Shown piece after piece: positions 15,377 to 23,802 of a stretch of 34,705 nt of DNA. The stretch's first letter is position 1, and each line of letters begins with the position of its first letter. A model generated the notes under the pieces. The model was not told where the DNA came from, made no database searches, and saw only the letters and a program-made list of their open reading frames with translations. Source of the stretch: Phycisphaerales bacterium (GTDB lineage Bacteria > Planctomycetota > Phycisphaerae > Phycisphaerales > SM1A02); the NCBI GenBank assembly GCA_009691725.1, contig SIAP01000022.1:1-34705 (forward strand), read 5' to 3'. Made by a program: the position numbers and the translations under genes.

Positions 15377-16789
15377 GTGATCTCACCGACGCTTGTTCAT
15401 GCACTCGACTGGGAATTCGACCCACATCATGCGATGGCTCGGTGGCGTTGCGACGTGCCGCTCCTTGCGCTGACCTCGGGTGGCAATTCTGCAGAATTCG
15501 ATCGGTGGACCATCCTTGCTCCACGCACTGCATCCATTCGAGTCGACGCGACCGCGTCTGGTGCCCACGAGCTTCTTGCACACATTCGTGCTCTGACACC
15601 AGCGTGTGAGGCTGCTTTCACCCCCGCGAATCAACGACTCCCATTTGCCTCGGGATGGATCGGCTTCATCGGATACGAGTGCGGCGCCCTCTTTGAGCCT
15701 CACGCACGCGCTGTGGGCGGCGCACACGCGACGCGGAACGCCCTTTCCCTGCCAGACGCTGTTCTCTGTCGTGTCGGGCGTGCGCTGGTGTACGAACACG
15801 CGACGCAGCAGTGGTTTGAAGTCGGCGATCCAAACGCACCAGAAGTCGCTGCGCTGGTTGATGATTCAACCCCGCTCGATTGCGCTGAGTGGTCTGCGCT
15901 TGATGGTGGCGAACTGCATCGCGTTGCGAGCACTCCGTGCTTTGCCGATCTCGTTGCGCGCACCATCGAGTTCATCCGCGCTGGCGATCTCTTTCAGGCG
16001 AACATCACCCAAGAGTTCCGCGCCGCATTCACGGGGTCATCTCGCGCATTCGCACTCGATGCGCTCGAGTGTGCCTCCCCTCGCTACGGCGCGTACCTCG
16101 AACTCGATGACGAACGCGCGTTGCTCTCATTGAGCCCTGAACTTTTTCTCTCCGTGGATGGGTCGACCAGGACAGTCACGACGCGACCGATCAAGGGATC
16201 TCGACCGAGTCTTGAACACATCAACGACTTGCTCGAAAGCGAGAAGGATGCCGCAGAGTTGCACATGATCGTCGATCTCATGCGAAGTGATCTCGGGCGC
16301 GTCTGCTCGATTGGTTCGGTGCGGGTCGAGACTGCCCGCGCGCTCGAGTCGCACCCAACCATATTGCATGCGGTTGCAGAGGTTTCTGGAAGACTCGCGC
16401 CTCGCAACGACCTTGCAGATCTCATCGCCGCCACATTTCCTGCTGGATCGATCACTGGCGCACCCAAAGTGCGCGCAATGCAGGTCATCGACGAACTTGA
16501 AACTACTCGCCGTGGCCCCTATTGCGGGGCGATCGGTTTCTCGAGTGGCTGTGGATCGTCGCTCTTCAATGTTGCTATCCGTACCGCTGCACTCACCCGT
16601 GATGCAGACACCAGTCGTTGGAACATCGACTATCGCGCGGGGTGTGGCATCGTTGCAGAGAGCGATCCAATCGCAGAGGACGCAGAATGCCTCGACAAGA
16701 CAGTCGCAATGCGAAACATTCTCGCCGACGAAGAGAGATCCGCGCGCTGCACTGATCAATTGCGCGGAGTCGGCCCTGCACGGGTCTGA
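15377..16789 (+). CDS. pabB: Aminodeoxychorismate synthase component I
   Basis: The protein has 470 residues from a GTG start. It aminates chorismate to 4-amino-4-deoxychorismate in folate synthesis, normally with ammonia from a PabA/TrpG glutaminase. Family marks include G-D-L-F-Q-A-N-I-T-Q-E-F, and R-P-I-K-G-S-R-P, where the PIKG lysine distinguishes PabB from the PIAG of anthranilate synthase. D-L-M-R-S-D-L-G-R-V, F-P-A-G-S-I-T-G-A-P-K and Y-R-A-G-C-G-I-V-A-E-S-D-P follow. The frame is open back to 15230, but that part lies over the start of divergent ppdK and carries no family sequence. GTG 15377 leaves the usual length; ATG 15422 is a shorter alternative. No pabA, pabC or trpG neighbour is present, so the glutaminase must be elsewhere, perhaps shared with tryptophan synthesis. 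Confidence 0.92.
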   Translation: MISPTLVHALDWEFDPHHAMARWRCDVPLLALTSGGNSAEFDRWTILAPRTASIRVDATASGAHELLAHIRALTPACEAAFTPANQRLPFASGWIGFIGYECGALFEPHARAVGGAHATRNALSLPDAVLCRVGRALVYEHATQQWFEVGDPNAPEVAALVDDSTPLDCAEWSALDGGELHRVASTPCFADLVARTIEFIRAGDLFQANITQEFRAAFTGSSRAFALDALECASPRYGAYLELDDERALLSLSPELFLSVDGSTRTVTTRPIKGSRPSLEHINDLLESEKDAAELHMIVDLMRSDLGRVCSIGSVRVETARALESHPTILHAVAEVSGRLAPRNDLADLIAATFPAGSITGAPKVRAMQVIDELETTRRGPYCGAIGFSSGCGSSLFNVAIRTAALTRDADTSRWNIDYRAGCGIVAESDPIAEDAECLDKTVAMRNILADEERSARCTDQLRGVGPARV

Positions 16790-16826
16790 TCTGCACAACT
16801 CGGAGACGTGTCGGTGAGCAGCAGCA

Positions 16827-18287
16827 TCAAAGCATTTCTGCTGCGATGCTCGCTAACTCGCTGCGCTCGGTCTTGGAGAGCGTGACATGACCCGCGATCT
16901 TGTGACCCTTCATTCGCTCGATGAGATGTGAGAGCCCATTGCTCGCAGCATCGAGATATGGATTGTCGATCTGCCCAACATCGCCACAGAGCACAATCTT
17001 GGTGCCATCGCCCACGCGCGACACAATGGTCTTCACTTCATGTGGCGAGAGATTCTGCGCCTCATCCACAATAATGAATTGATGCGGGATGCTTCGACCG
17101 CGGATGTAGGTGATCGGCTCAAGCACCAACTTTCGTGTCGCGACGAGTTGGTCGATGCGCTGCTCAGTCGTCTTGCTGTCGGGCTCCGATCCACCATGTC
17201 CACCCCGCGTTGAGAGCAAGTAGGCGATGTTGTCGAAAATCGGCTGCATCCACATGGCCAGTTTTTCGTCTTTGTCGCCGGGCAAGTAGCCGATGTCGCG
17301 CCCCAGAGGCATGATCGGTCGTGCCACCAACAACTTGTCGAATCGCTCCTCCTTGAAGACCTTTTGCATTCCTGCGGCGATTGCAAGCAGTGTCTTCCCA
17401 GTCCCAGCAGGACCAATCAGCGTGACGAGTTTGATCTCGTCGTCCAAGAGCAGGTCAAGTGCCATCGTCTGTTGCACATTTCGCGCGATCACTCCGTAGA
17501 CGGGTTTGCGCGGTCCCGTGATTGGAATGATGTGCATGGTGTCACTGAGCCTGCGCGCCAAACCGGTATGCGACGGGTCCGCGTCATCCACGAGCGAGAT
17601 GAAATGATTCGGGAGCAGCGTCATCTTTTCTCCCCCTTCATCGTCACTCAACTCTGGGAGCGCTCCTGGGACCGCTTCGATTCGTGCGATGGGCAGTTGC
17701 CGTTCGGAGTAGAGGTCATCGATCAACGCGCGCGGCACGCGAGCGGTAATGAAACCCGTATTGAGCCAATTCGCATCGATTCGATCTGACTCGAAATCCT
17801 CCGCCGGAACGCCAATCGAATCGCACTTCACTCGTGCGTTGATGTCCTTGGACACAAAGATCGCCCGCACTCCCTGCGCATGCAGCGCGTGTGCGACGCC
17901 AATGATCCGATTGTCGACAATCTCAAGGTCAAGGTCGTAACTCGCGGCCGCCTTGAGTCGCTGCACGCGGACTGAACCTCCCTGCTCATTCCACACAACG
18001 CCTTCAAAGAGGTGACCATTGGCGCGAAGCCGATCGAGCGCACGAATGACTTGGCGTGCATTGCGCCCCTTCTCATCATTGTTCTTCTTGAAGGTGTCCA
18101 ACTCTTCGAGCACAGCCAACGGAATGACCACCTCGTGTTCCTCGAACTTGAAGATCGACTGCGGATTGTGGAGGAGCACATTCGTATCAAGAACAAAGTG
18201 CTTTCTGACCCGCTCCACACTCTCCTTTGCGGGCGCAGTGGCCGGCGAAGTGTGGGAGCCCGATGCCGAAGGGGGGCGGCTCATCAT
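16827..18287 (-). CDS. PhoH-like ATPase with N-terminal PIN domain (PhoH2 type)
   Basis: The protein has 486 residues. After a ~25-residue Ser/Ala/Pro tail comes a PIN nuclease-like domain: F-V-L-D34-T-N-V-L-L-H, then L-E-E-L-D, then F-V-S-K-D-I-N. The PhoH ATPase domain carries Walker A GPAGTGKT (292-299), the family segment V-A-R-P-I-M-P-L-G-R-D-I-G-Y-L-P-G, and Walker B IIVDEAQN (Asp408/Glu409). G-D-V-G-Q-I-D follows. PhoH2 proteins from mycobacteria act as sequence-dependent RNA unwinding and cutting enzymes, and a similar RNA role is the best inference. ATG at 18287 and the next ATG at 18284 are both possible starts. It is convergent with pabB (37 bases apart) and divergent from the NIF3 gene. 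No antitoxin-like small gene is visible upstream, in contrast to the mycobacterial phoAT-phoH2 arrangement. Confidence 0.93.
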   Translation of the reverse strand: MMSRPPSASGSHTSPATAPAKESVERVRKHFVLDTNVLLHNPQSIFKFEEHEVVIPLAVLEELDTFKKNNDEKGRNARQVIRALDRLRANGHLFEGVVWNEQGGSVRVQRLKAAASYDLDLEIVDNRIIGVAHALHAQGVRAIFVSKDINARVKCDSIGVPAEDFESDRIDANWLNTGFITARVPRALIDDLYSERQLPIARIEAVPGALPELSDDEGGEKMTLLPNHFISLVDDADPSHTGLARRLSDTMHIIPITGPRKPVYGVIARNVQQTMALDLLLDDEIKLVTLIGPAGTGKTLLAIAAGMQKVFKEERFDKLLVARPIMPLGRDIGYLPGDKDEKLAMWMQPIFDNIAYLLSTRGGHGGSEPDSKTTEQRIDQLVATRKLVLEPITYIRGRSIPHQFIIVDEAQNLSPHEVKTIVSRVGDGTKIVLCGDVGQIDNPYLDAASNGLSHLIERMKGHKIAGHVTLSKTERSELASIAAEML

Positions 18288-18365
18288 TGTTGTGTGAAGT
18301 CTACGAATTGTTTTCGCACTCGTCGAAAGATTTCGGAGATTTGCTCAAGCGGGTAGCGTCCTCGC

Positions 18366-19502
18366 ATGGCAAAGCGCACTCGACGGATTCGCGATCTTGC
18401 AAAGGCGCTGGCGCGTGTCGCGCCGGAGGCACTCGCCGCGCCTTGGGACAATGTTGGGCTCCTCTTGGGTGATGCGAATTCCCCCTGCGATCGGGTCCTG
18501 CTGACGATCGACCTGACCGACGCCGTCGCCGAGGAGGCCTGCGCTCTCCGCGTGGGTGCGGTCATCGCCTATCACCCGCCGATCTTTCATCCAATCAAGA
18601 AACTGGTTCGGCAGGATGCGGCAACGGGACCGCTCTACCGACTTGCGCATGCTGGAATCGCAGTGCTTTCGCCACACACTGCGCTCGATGCTGTCGCAGG
18701 TGGCATCAACGATTGGCTCGCAGAGGGAATTGGCGATGGCGACTGCCGTCCGCTCGAAGCAAGCTCATCGCTTGCTGCGCGCGAGTCATTCAAGATTGTG
18801 ACGGTCGCTCCCGCAGAAGTGATCGATCGCATTCGAGGGGCGATGTCAATTGCTGGCGCGGGACGCATCGGCGAGTATTCGCAGTGCTCGCAGTCATCTG
18901 CCGTCGAGGGGTCGTTTTATGGAGGTGCCAAGAGCAGCCCGCGTGTCGGACATCGCGGAAAACTCGAACGCATTCAAGAACAGCGTCTTGAGATGGTGTG
19001 CGGTCCAAAGGCTCTTCCTGCGGCGCTTGCGGCGCTTCGTGCGGCGCATCCCTACGAAACTCCGGCGATCGAAGTGCACTCGCTTGTGGCGCAACCATCG
19101 GCGCGTGAGGGGCAGGGACGACTCCTTCGACTCTCAGAGCCGGCGTCGACCAAAGAGATTGCGCGCAGGCTTCGCAAACACCTCGGCGCTGACAGATTGG
19201 AGTGCGCCGCGCCGACTGCCGCAATCGAAATACATCATGAATTCATCGGACTCTGCGCAGGTTCTGGAATGTCGCTCTTCGACGGTGCGCTTCGGGCAGG
19301 CGCCACGCTCTTCTTCACCGGCGAAGCGAAGCATCACGAACAACTCGCGGTCGTCGCACGCGGCTGCACGCTGCTCTTGTCTGGGCACACCGTCAGTGAG
19401 CGCGGCTATCTGCCACGACTTGCGCAGAAGATTGCGCCGCATGTCCCAGGCATTTCTTTCACGCTGTCCAAGCACGATCGCCATCCGCTCGTTGAGGTCT
19501 AG
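18366..19502 (+). CDS. NIF3/DUF34 family metal-binding protein (YqfO-like)
   Basis: The protein has 378 residues. The opening W-D-N-V-G-L-L-L-G-D (27-36), then I-A-Y-H70-P-P-I-F-H75-P-I-K-K and S-P-H104-T-A-L-D108-A, form the N-terminal half of the dinuclear metal site. The C-terminal half has F-T-G-E-A-K-H-H-E and L-L-S-G-H-T-V-S-E-R-G. Between them (about 130-260) lies the inserted PII-like domain (K-L-E-R-I-Q-E-Q-R-L-E-M-V to A-A-H-P-Y-E-T-P), which makes this the long YqfO form. Databases often name the family GTP cyclohydrolase 1 type 2, but that activity is not general. DUF34 proteins are now usually linked to metal handling or chaperoning. It is divergent from phoH with 78 bases between starts. 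A hairpin follows its stop. Confidence 0.92.
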   Translation: MAKRTRRIRDLAKALARVAPEALAAPWDNVGLLLGDANSPCDRVLLTIDLTDAVAEEACALRVGAVIAYHPPIFHPIKKLVRQDAATGPLYRLAHAGIAVLSPHTALDAVAGGINDWLAEGIGDGDCRPLEASSSLAARESFKIVTVAPAEVIDRIRGAMSIAGAGRIGEYSQCSQSSAVEGSFYGGAKSSPRVGHRGKLERIQEQRLEMVCGPKALPAALAALRAAHPYETPAIEVHSLVAQPSAREGQGRLLRLSEPASTKEIARRLRKHLGADRLECAAPTAAIEIHHEFIGLCAGSGMSLFDGALRAGATLFFTGEAKHHEQLAVVARGCTLLLSGHTVSERGYLPRLAQKIAPHVPGISFTLSKHDRHPLVEV

Positions 19503-19527
19503 GCAGTCGCGTGCGAGTCACCCCTCG

Positions 19528-19570
19528 CTGCGGGCAGATCAAGCCCGTTTTGGGCGGGATTTGCCCGCAG
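19528..19570. terminator. Two-tier hairpin between convergent NIF3 and ROK genes, possible bidirectional terminator
   Basis: CTGCGGGCA (19528-19536) pairs with TGCCCGCAG (19562-19570) as a 9-base stem. Inside it GCCC (19543-19546) pairs with GGGC (19552-19555). It lies within the 89-base gap between two converging stop codons, where a shared terminator would be expected. There is no T-run after either arm, so it is not a classical intrinsic terminator. An mRNA-end stabilising role is the alternative. Confidence 0.45.
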
Positions 19571-19591
19571 AGCGGGCGTGTCGTGCGGCGG

Positions 19592-20569
19592 TCACGCGTT
19601 CCGCGCCAAAAGCGCCGCGCCGAGTACGCCTGCACAGTCGGCGAGATCGCTCGACACCAGATGACACTTCTTCAGCGAACTTGGAAAGACATTCCACTCA
19701 AAGGACTCACGCACGCGCGCGACATAACGCTTGCCGAGCGCTTCGACCACTCCGCCGCCGATCACCACCGACTCAACTGACAGCAGCGTGACCGCGTTGG
19801 CGATTGCCATCCCGAGCAACTCCGCAGCGTCGTCCACCACACGCACCACGAGTTCATCGCCGCTCCCGTAGCACTCGGCAATGGCAGAACTGCCGATGAC
19901 AGAATCCTCGCCGCGCGCAGCCAATGCAGCTCGAATCTTGCTCTGCGGATAGAAGCCGACAATCGTTTCCATCGCTCGCACCATTGCCAATCGACTGCAA
20001 TGCTCTTCGAGTGTGCGCCGCCCCGGACTGCACCGTGGAAACAAAGTCATCTGCCCAATCTCGCCTGCAGTGTGAAACGCGCCTCGGTAGACCTCGCCAC
20101 CGAGCACCAACCCGCCACCAATTCCCGTTCCAACCCACACCGCAAGAACATCGCGCCAATTCTTCGCCGCGCCGAGTTGAACCTCGCCCCAAATCGCCGC
20201 GTTGACATCGTTCTCAATCACCACGGTTCGACCGAGCCGCTTCTGCATGATCGCGCGCAGTGGAACATTTTTCCATCCAAGGTTTCCAGCATTGATGACC
20301 ATTCCCTCATCGAAGTCGATTGCACTCGGAGCACCGATGCCAACTCCGTCGATCTGATCGATGGTCACTCCCGCCCCCTCACACGCGCGATCGATGGTCT
20401 CGCAGATGCGCTCGATGACCGCATCGAGTCCCAGCGACGCCTTCGTCTTGCGCTTGGCAGATGCGACGATGCGATGATCGCAGTCCACAACTCCCACACT
20501 CATGTTCGTCCCGCCCAGATCAACACCAATCACCAATCCGCTGCGCTTGCGTTTCTTCGACTTCGACAT
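19592..20569 (-). CDS. ROK-family sugar kinase-like protein without the zinc motif
   Basis: The protein has 325 residues from the ATG at 20569 (MSKSKKRKRS, a basic start). The ATP-binding phosphate loop is V-D-L-G-G-T-N (16-22). G-I-G-A-P-S-A-I-D and N-L-G-W-K-N-V-P-L match the sugar-site region. I-E-N-D121-V-N-A-A provides the catalytic Asp, and G-T-G-I-G-G-G the second phosphate loop. ROK enzymes usually have G-E-I-G-H followed by a CxCGxxGCxE zinc loop. Here Gln173 replaces the His, and the loop reads C180-S-P-G-R-R-T-L-E-E-H-C191, with only two Cys. The catalytic parts suggest a kinase for glucose or an amino sugar, and no HTH is present, so it is not a ROK repressor. It begins 14 bases after the RND pump gene ends and is probably co-transcribed. 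Confidence 0.88.
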   Translation of the reverse strand: MSKSKKRKRSGLVIGVDLGGTNMSVGVVDCDHRIVASAKRKTKASLGLDAVIERICETIDRACEGAGVTIDQIDGVGIGAPSAIDFDEGMVINAGNLGWKNVPLRAIMQKRLGRTVVIENDVNAAIWGEVQLGAAKNWRDVLAVWVGTGIGGGLVLGGEVYRGAFHTAGEIGQMTLFPRCSPGRRTLEEHCSRLAMVRAMETIVGFYPQSKIRAALAARGEDSVIGSSAIAECYGSGDELVVRVVDDAAELLGMAIANAVTLLSVESVVIGGGVVEALGKRYVARVRESFEWNVFPSSLKKCHLVSSDLADCAGVLGAALLARNA

Positions 20570-20583
20570 AGATCCGCGTGAGA

Positions 20584-23500
20584 TTACTGCGGCGACGCGG
20601 ACTCCATCGACTCGCTGCGATGACCATTCCAAATCCTGCTCGCGAGCCTGGTGATGTCATCCATGATAAAGAGCATGGATGGCAGCAGGATCAGCGTCAA
20701 CACAGTCGAACTGACGAGTCCGCCGCTGAGCGTCACCGCCATGGGTGCGAGAAAGCGCGCTTGAAAGGATGGCTCCAACACCAGCGGCGCTAATCCAAGA
20801 ACGCCTGTGATCGAGGTCATCAGGATGGCACGAATTCGTTTCTGCCCCGCCACGACGAGCGCCTCGCGCAAGGGTCGACCCGCAGCAACTTCGACATTGA
20901 TGAACTCCAGCAGCACGAGCGCGTTGTTCACCACGACTCCCGCCAGCGCGATCAGACCGATGAGACTCAAGAAGGTCACGTCGAAACCGAGGAGCATGTG
21001 ACCGATGACCATTCCGATCACACCGAATGGAATCGACAGCATCACCGCAAAGGGCTGGGTGTAACTGCCAAAGAGCCACGCCAGAATGACATAAATCATT
21101 GCGACGGCAGCGACCATCGCCACCGGCAGCGAGGCAAATGCCTCGGTGAGATCACGCTGCCGACCACCCTCCCGCACCACGAGACTCGGATGCTCCAACG
21201 CCAGCGCCTCGACTGCTGGAGTGATCTTTTCCACGACTGACTCCGGTCGCGTCGCATCGTCGGTATCCGCAGTCACTGTGATTGTGCGCATCCGATCGAG
21301 GCGACGAATGGTGCTCGATCCCGCGCGCTGATGAACATCGGCAATTTCTCGCAGAGGGACCGCCACACCAGTGGGCGACACCACCCACAACTGATCCACG
21401 AGATCGCCACGCGCTCGTGTGGCGCTATCCAAGCGAACCCGCACATCGACATCCTCTCGATTCTCGCTGTAAACATGGGCGTCGATGCCATACAACGCGC
21501 CACGCACCTGAGTCGCGACATCGGCGGGAGTGAACCCAAGCGCCGCAGCAGCTGGATGCACGACGATCTGCGCTTCCGGATAGGCGTCGAAGTCATCATC
21601 CGCAACACTGAGCACACCCTGCACCGAGGAAAGCGTCGACTTCAATGATGCGACCACCACCCGCACATCTGCGATGTCGTCACCAGAAATCTCGTAGGTG
21701 ACATCCGATCCCGAGGGACCACCAGTGATCTCCTGCACTCGCACGACTTCGGCCTCATCCATCGGTCCCGCTGCGATGCGAAGCGCATCCGACACTTGTG
21801 TTGATCGACGATCGCGCTGCTCGACCGGCGCGAGTTCGATAAAGATCTGCACCACATTGCTCGAAGCGTTGTCGGTGCTTGCAGATTCCCAGTTGACGCT
21901 CACACCGTAGAGCGCAGTGATGGCACGCACCTCGGGCTGCGCTCGCGCCGCCGCCTCCATACGCGCACCAACCCTCTGCGTTTCGGCAAGACTTGTTCCA
22001 AGCGGAAGGCGAATGTCCACGACGATGGTCTCGCTGTCATCGGATGGAAGGAATGTGAATGGAACGCGACCGCTCACCACCAGCGCGACAAAGAAGACAA
22101 AGACCGCCATCCCCGCCGACACCGTCACATATCTGCGATCAACACACCACAGCGCGATGCGGCGGTACGACCGTTCAATCGATGGCCACAACGAGCGATC
22201 GCGCCAACGATCGAATGGCGCCATGATGCGATCGATGATGTTGCGCTGTCCAGACCGCTCCTGCCTGATGGCGCCAGCCATATGCGACGGCATCAAGAAA
22301 CATGCTTCAAACACGCTGATCGAGAGCGCGACCGTGACCACGATCGGCAATGCGCCAAGCAGATCACCGATGCTCCCGCCAACGAGCCCCAGTGGAAGGA
22401 ATGCCACGATGGTGGTCGCAGCGCTTGCGACGACGGGCCACAGAACTCTGCGGACTCCGTTGAGGACCCCCTGCTCGATGTCGACACCGGGCACGGATGC
22501 CTCCATGTCGATGCTGTCCGAAAAGACAATGGCATCATCGGCTTGGATACCGATGGTCAGCAAGAGTGCAAACATCGTGAGCATATTCAGCGAGAGTCCG
22601 CTGAGGTCCATCAACAGCAATGTGCCCGCGAGTGCGACGATGATGCCGAGTGTCACGAGACATGCCGCACGCCAATGCACGCCCAGCAAGAGCGCGATGA
22701 ACACAAGCACGCCCCCTTGCAATGCGTTGCTCGTGAGCATTTCAAGTCTGTCCTCGATCAACTTCGCAAGATCGTTGTGCTTTTGAATGTCCAAACCCAG
22801 CCCACCACGACGATGGCCGAGCTCCCAGCCATCTATCCGACTTGATCCAGCGATTCGCTCGCGCAGCGTCGGCTCAATCGGCTCGCCCCGCCGCGCAGCC
22901 ACATATCCACGCGTGAACATGGCCATATCGACGGCGTCCTGTTTTCCCCGCCGAAACACCGTGCAATTCGCCGATGGTTTGCCATTGAAGCGACGGATGA
23001 TCTCGTCGTCGATGAACCCCTCCTGCACCGTGGCGATGTCGCCGACACGAATGAGCCCTCCATGGGGGTACGCCTTCACCACGATTTCTCGGATCTCGCT
23101 GGCGCGATGATCCACGCCAAGCGTGCGTATCTTCGTTTCGCCATCGGGTGTGCGCACCGTCCCACCGGGAATCTCACGCATCCACGCCGACACAGCATTG
23201 GCGACGTGGGTGATGGGGATGCCATGGCGAAGCAGTTCGCCGTGATTCACCTCGATGCGCAGTTCGTCGTCGCGTGTTCCGCTCACCACAACCGATCCCA
23301 TTCCCGAGTAGGACTTCAAATCGTCGGTGACTTGCCGGATCGCGCTCTTGAGTTGCTGGGCATCTGCTTCGCCGGACACGGTCACTTGAATCACCGGGAT
23401 GTTGGCTTCAAACTCGATCACGCGAATGCGATCCGCCTCGACCGGCAGGTCGGTGAGCGACTCCACTCGATCACGCAAATCCTCAATGCGCTTGCGCACA

Positions 23501-23802
23501 TCGGTGCCGTCGCCAAACTTCACGAGTATTCCGCCACCGCCTTCGACAATCGTCGTGCGAATCCGATCGACTCCATCCAGTTCGACTGCGATGTCCTCAA
23601 CCCGTCGAGCAAGCGAGTCCTCGATTTCTTGCGGAGTTGCGCCGGCGTAGGTCAGCAGGATGCTGGCAGAGTCTGATTCGATATCTGGATAGAACTCTCG
23701 GCGAATGTTCGCCATCGCAATCATTCCACCAAGAATCAATCCAAAGGTCAGCAGTCCGCCGCAGACTCGGTTGCGCAGAAAGAAGCGAACGACCTCGATC
23801 AT
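20584..23802 (-). CDS. RND (AcrB/CzcA-type) efflux permease
   Basis: The protein has 1072 residues, the usual length for a resistance-nodulation-division pump. The first helix is R-F-F-L-R-N-R-V-C-G-G-L-L-T-F. The porter-domain openings Y-A-G-A-T-P-Q-E-I-E and V-E-D-I-A are typical. TM4 carries the proton-relay pair Asp422-Asp423 (G-I-Q-A-D-D-A-I-V-F). The second half repeats the fold and ends with L-I-G-L-I-A-L-A-G-V-V-V-N-N-A-L-V-L-L-E and G-V-L-G-L-A-P-L-V-L-E. It should form a trimeric inner-membrane H+ antiporter working with the adaptor encoded just upstream. The ATGA overlap (23799-23802) supports coupled synthesis. Substrate class (drug, lipid or metal) cannot be told, and no TolC-like outer-membrane gene is present. 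Confidence 0.94.
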   Translation of the reverse strand: MIEVVRFFLRNRVCGGLLTFGLILGGMIAMANIRREFYPDIESDSASILLTYAGATPQEIEDSLARRVEDIAVELDGVDRIRTTIVEGGGGILVKFGDGTDVRKRIEDLRDRVESLTDLPVEADRIRVIEFEANIPVIQVTVSGEADAQQLKSAIRQVTDDLKSYSGMGSVVVSGTRDDELRIEVNHGELLRHGIPITHVANAVSAWMREIPGGTVRTPDGETKIRTLGVDHRASEIREIVVKAYPHGGLIRVGDIATVQEGFIDDEIIRRFNGKPSANCTVFRRGKQDAVDMAMFTRGYVAARRGEPIEPTLRERIAGSSRIDGWELGHRRGGLGLDIQKHNDLAKLIEDRLEMLTSNALQGGVLVFIALLLGVHWRAACLVTLGIIVALAGTLLLMDLSGLSLNMLTMFALLLTIGIQADDAIVFSDSIDMEASVPGVDIEQGVLNGVRRVLWPVVASAATTIVAFLPLGLVGGSIGDLLGALPIVVTVALSISVFEACFLMPSHMAGAIRQERSGQRNIIDRIMAPFDRWRDRSLWPSIERSYRRIALWCVDRRYVTVSAGMAVFVFFVALVVSGRVPFTFLPSDDSETIVVDIRLPLGTSLAETQRVGARMEAAARAQPEVRAITALYGVSVNWESASTDNASSNVVQIFIELAPVEQRDRRSTQVSDALRIAAGPMDEAEVVRVQEITGGPSGSDVTYEISGDDIADVRVVVASLKSTLSSVQGVLSVADDDFDAYPEAQIVVHPAAAALGFTPADVATQVRGALYGIDAHVYSENREDVDVRVRLDSATRARGDLVDQLWVVSPTGVAVPLREIADVHQRAGSSTIRRLDRMRTITVTADTDDATRPESVVEKITPAVEALALEHPSLVVREGGRQRDLTEAFASLPVAMVAAVAMIYVILAWLFGSYTQPFAVMLSIPFGVIGMVIGHMLLGFDVTFLSLIGLIALAGVVVNNALVLLEFINVEVAAGRPLREALVVAGQKRIRAILMTSITGVLGLAPLVLEPSFQARFLAPMAVTLSGGLVSSTVLTLILLPSMLFIMDDITRLASRIWNGHRSESMESASPQ

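Noticed and set aside
16818-16844. Hairpin GCAGCAG/CTGCTGC between pabB and phoH
   Set aside because: The right arm and part of the loop are phoH coding sequence, and there is no T-run, so I do not call it a terminator.
18324-18335. Inverted repeat CGAAA-GA-TTTCG between phoH and NIF3
   Set aside because: The arms are too short to separate from chance without comparison to relatives.
21917-22786. Open frame (289 codons) antisense to the RND pump gene
   Set aside because: The translation is Ser/Thr/Met-rich shadow sequence, and the sense strand carries conserved pump motifs throughout.
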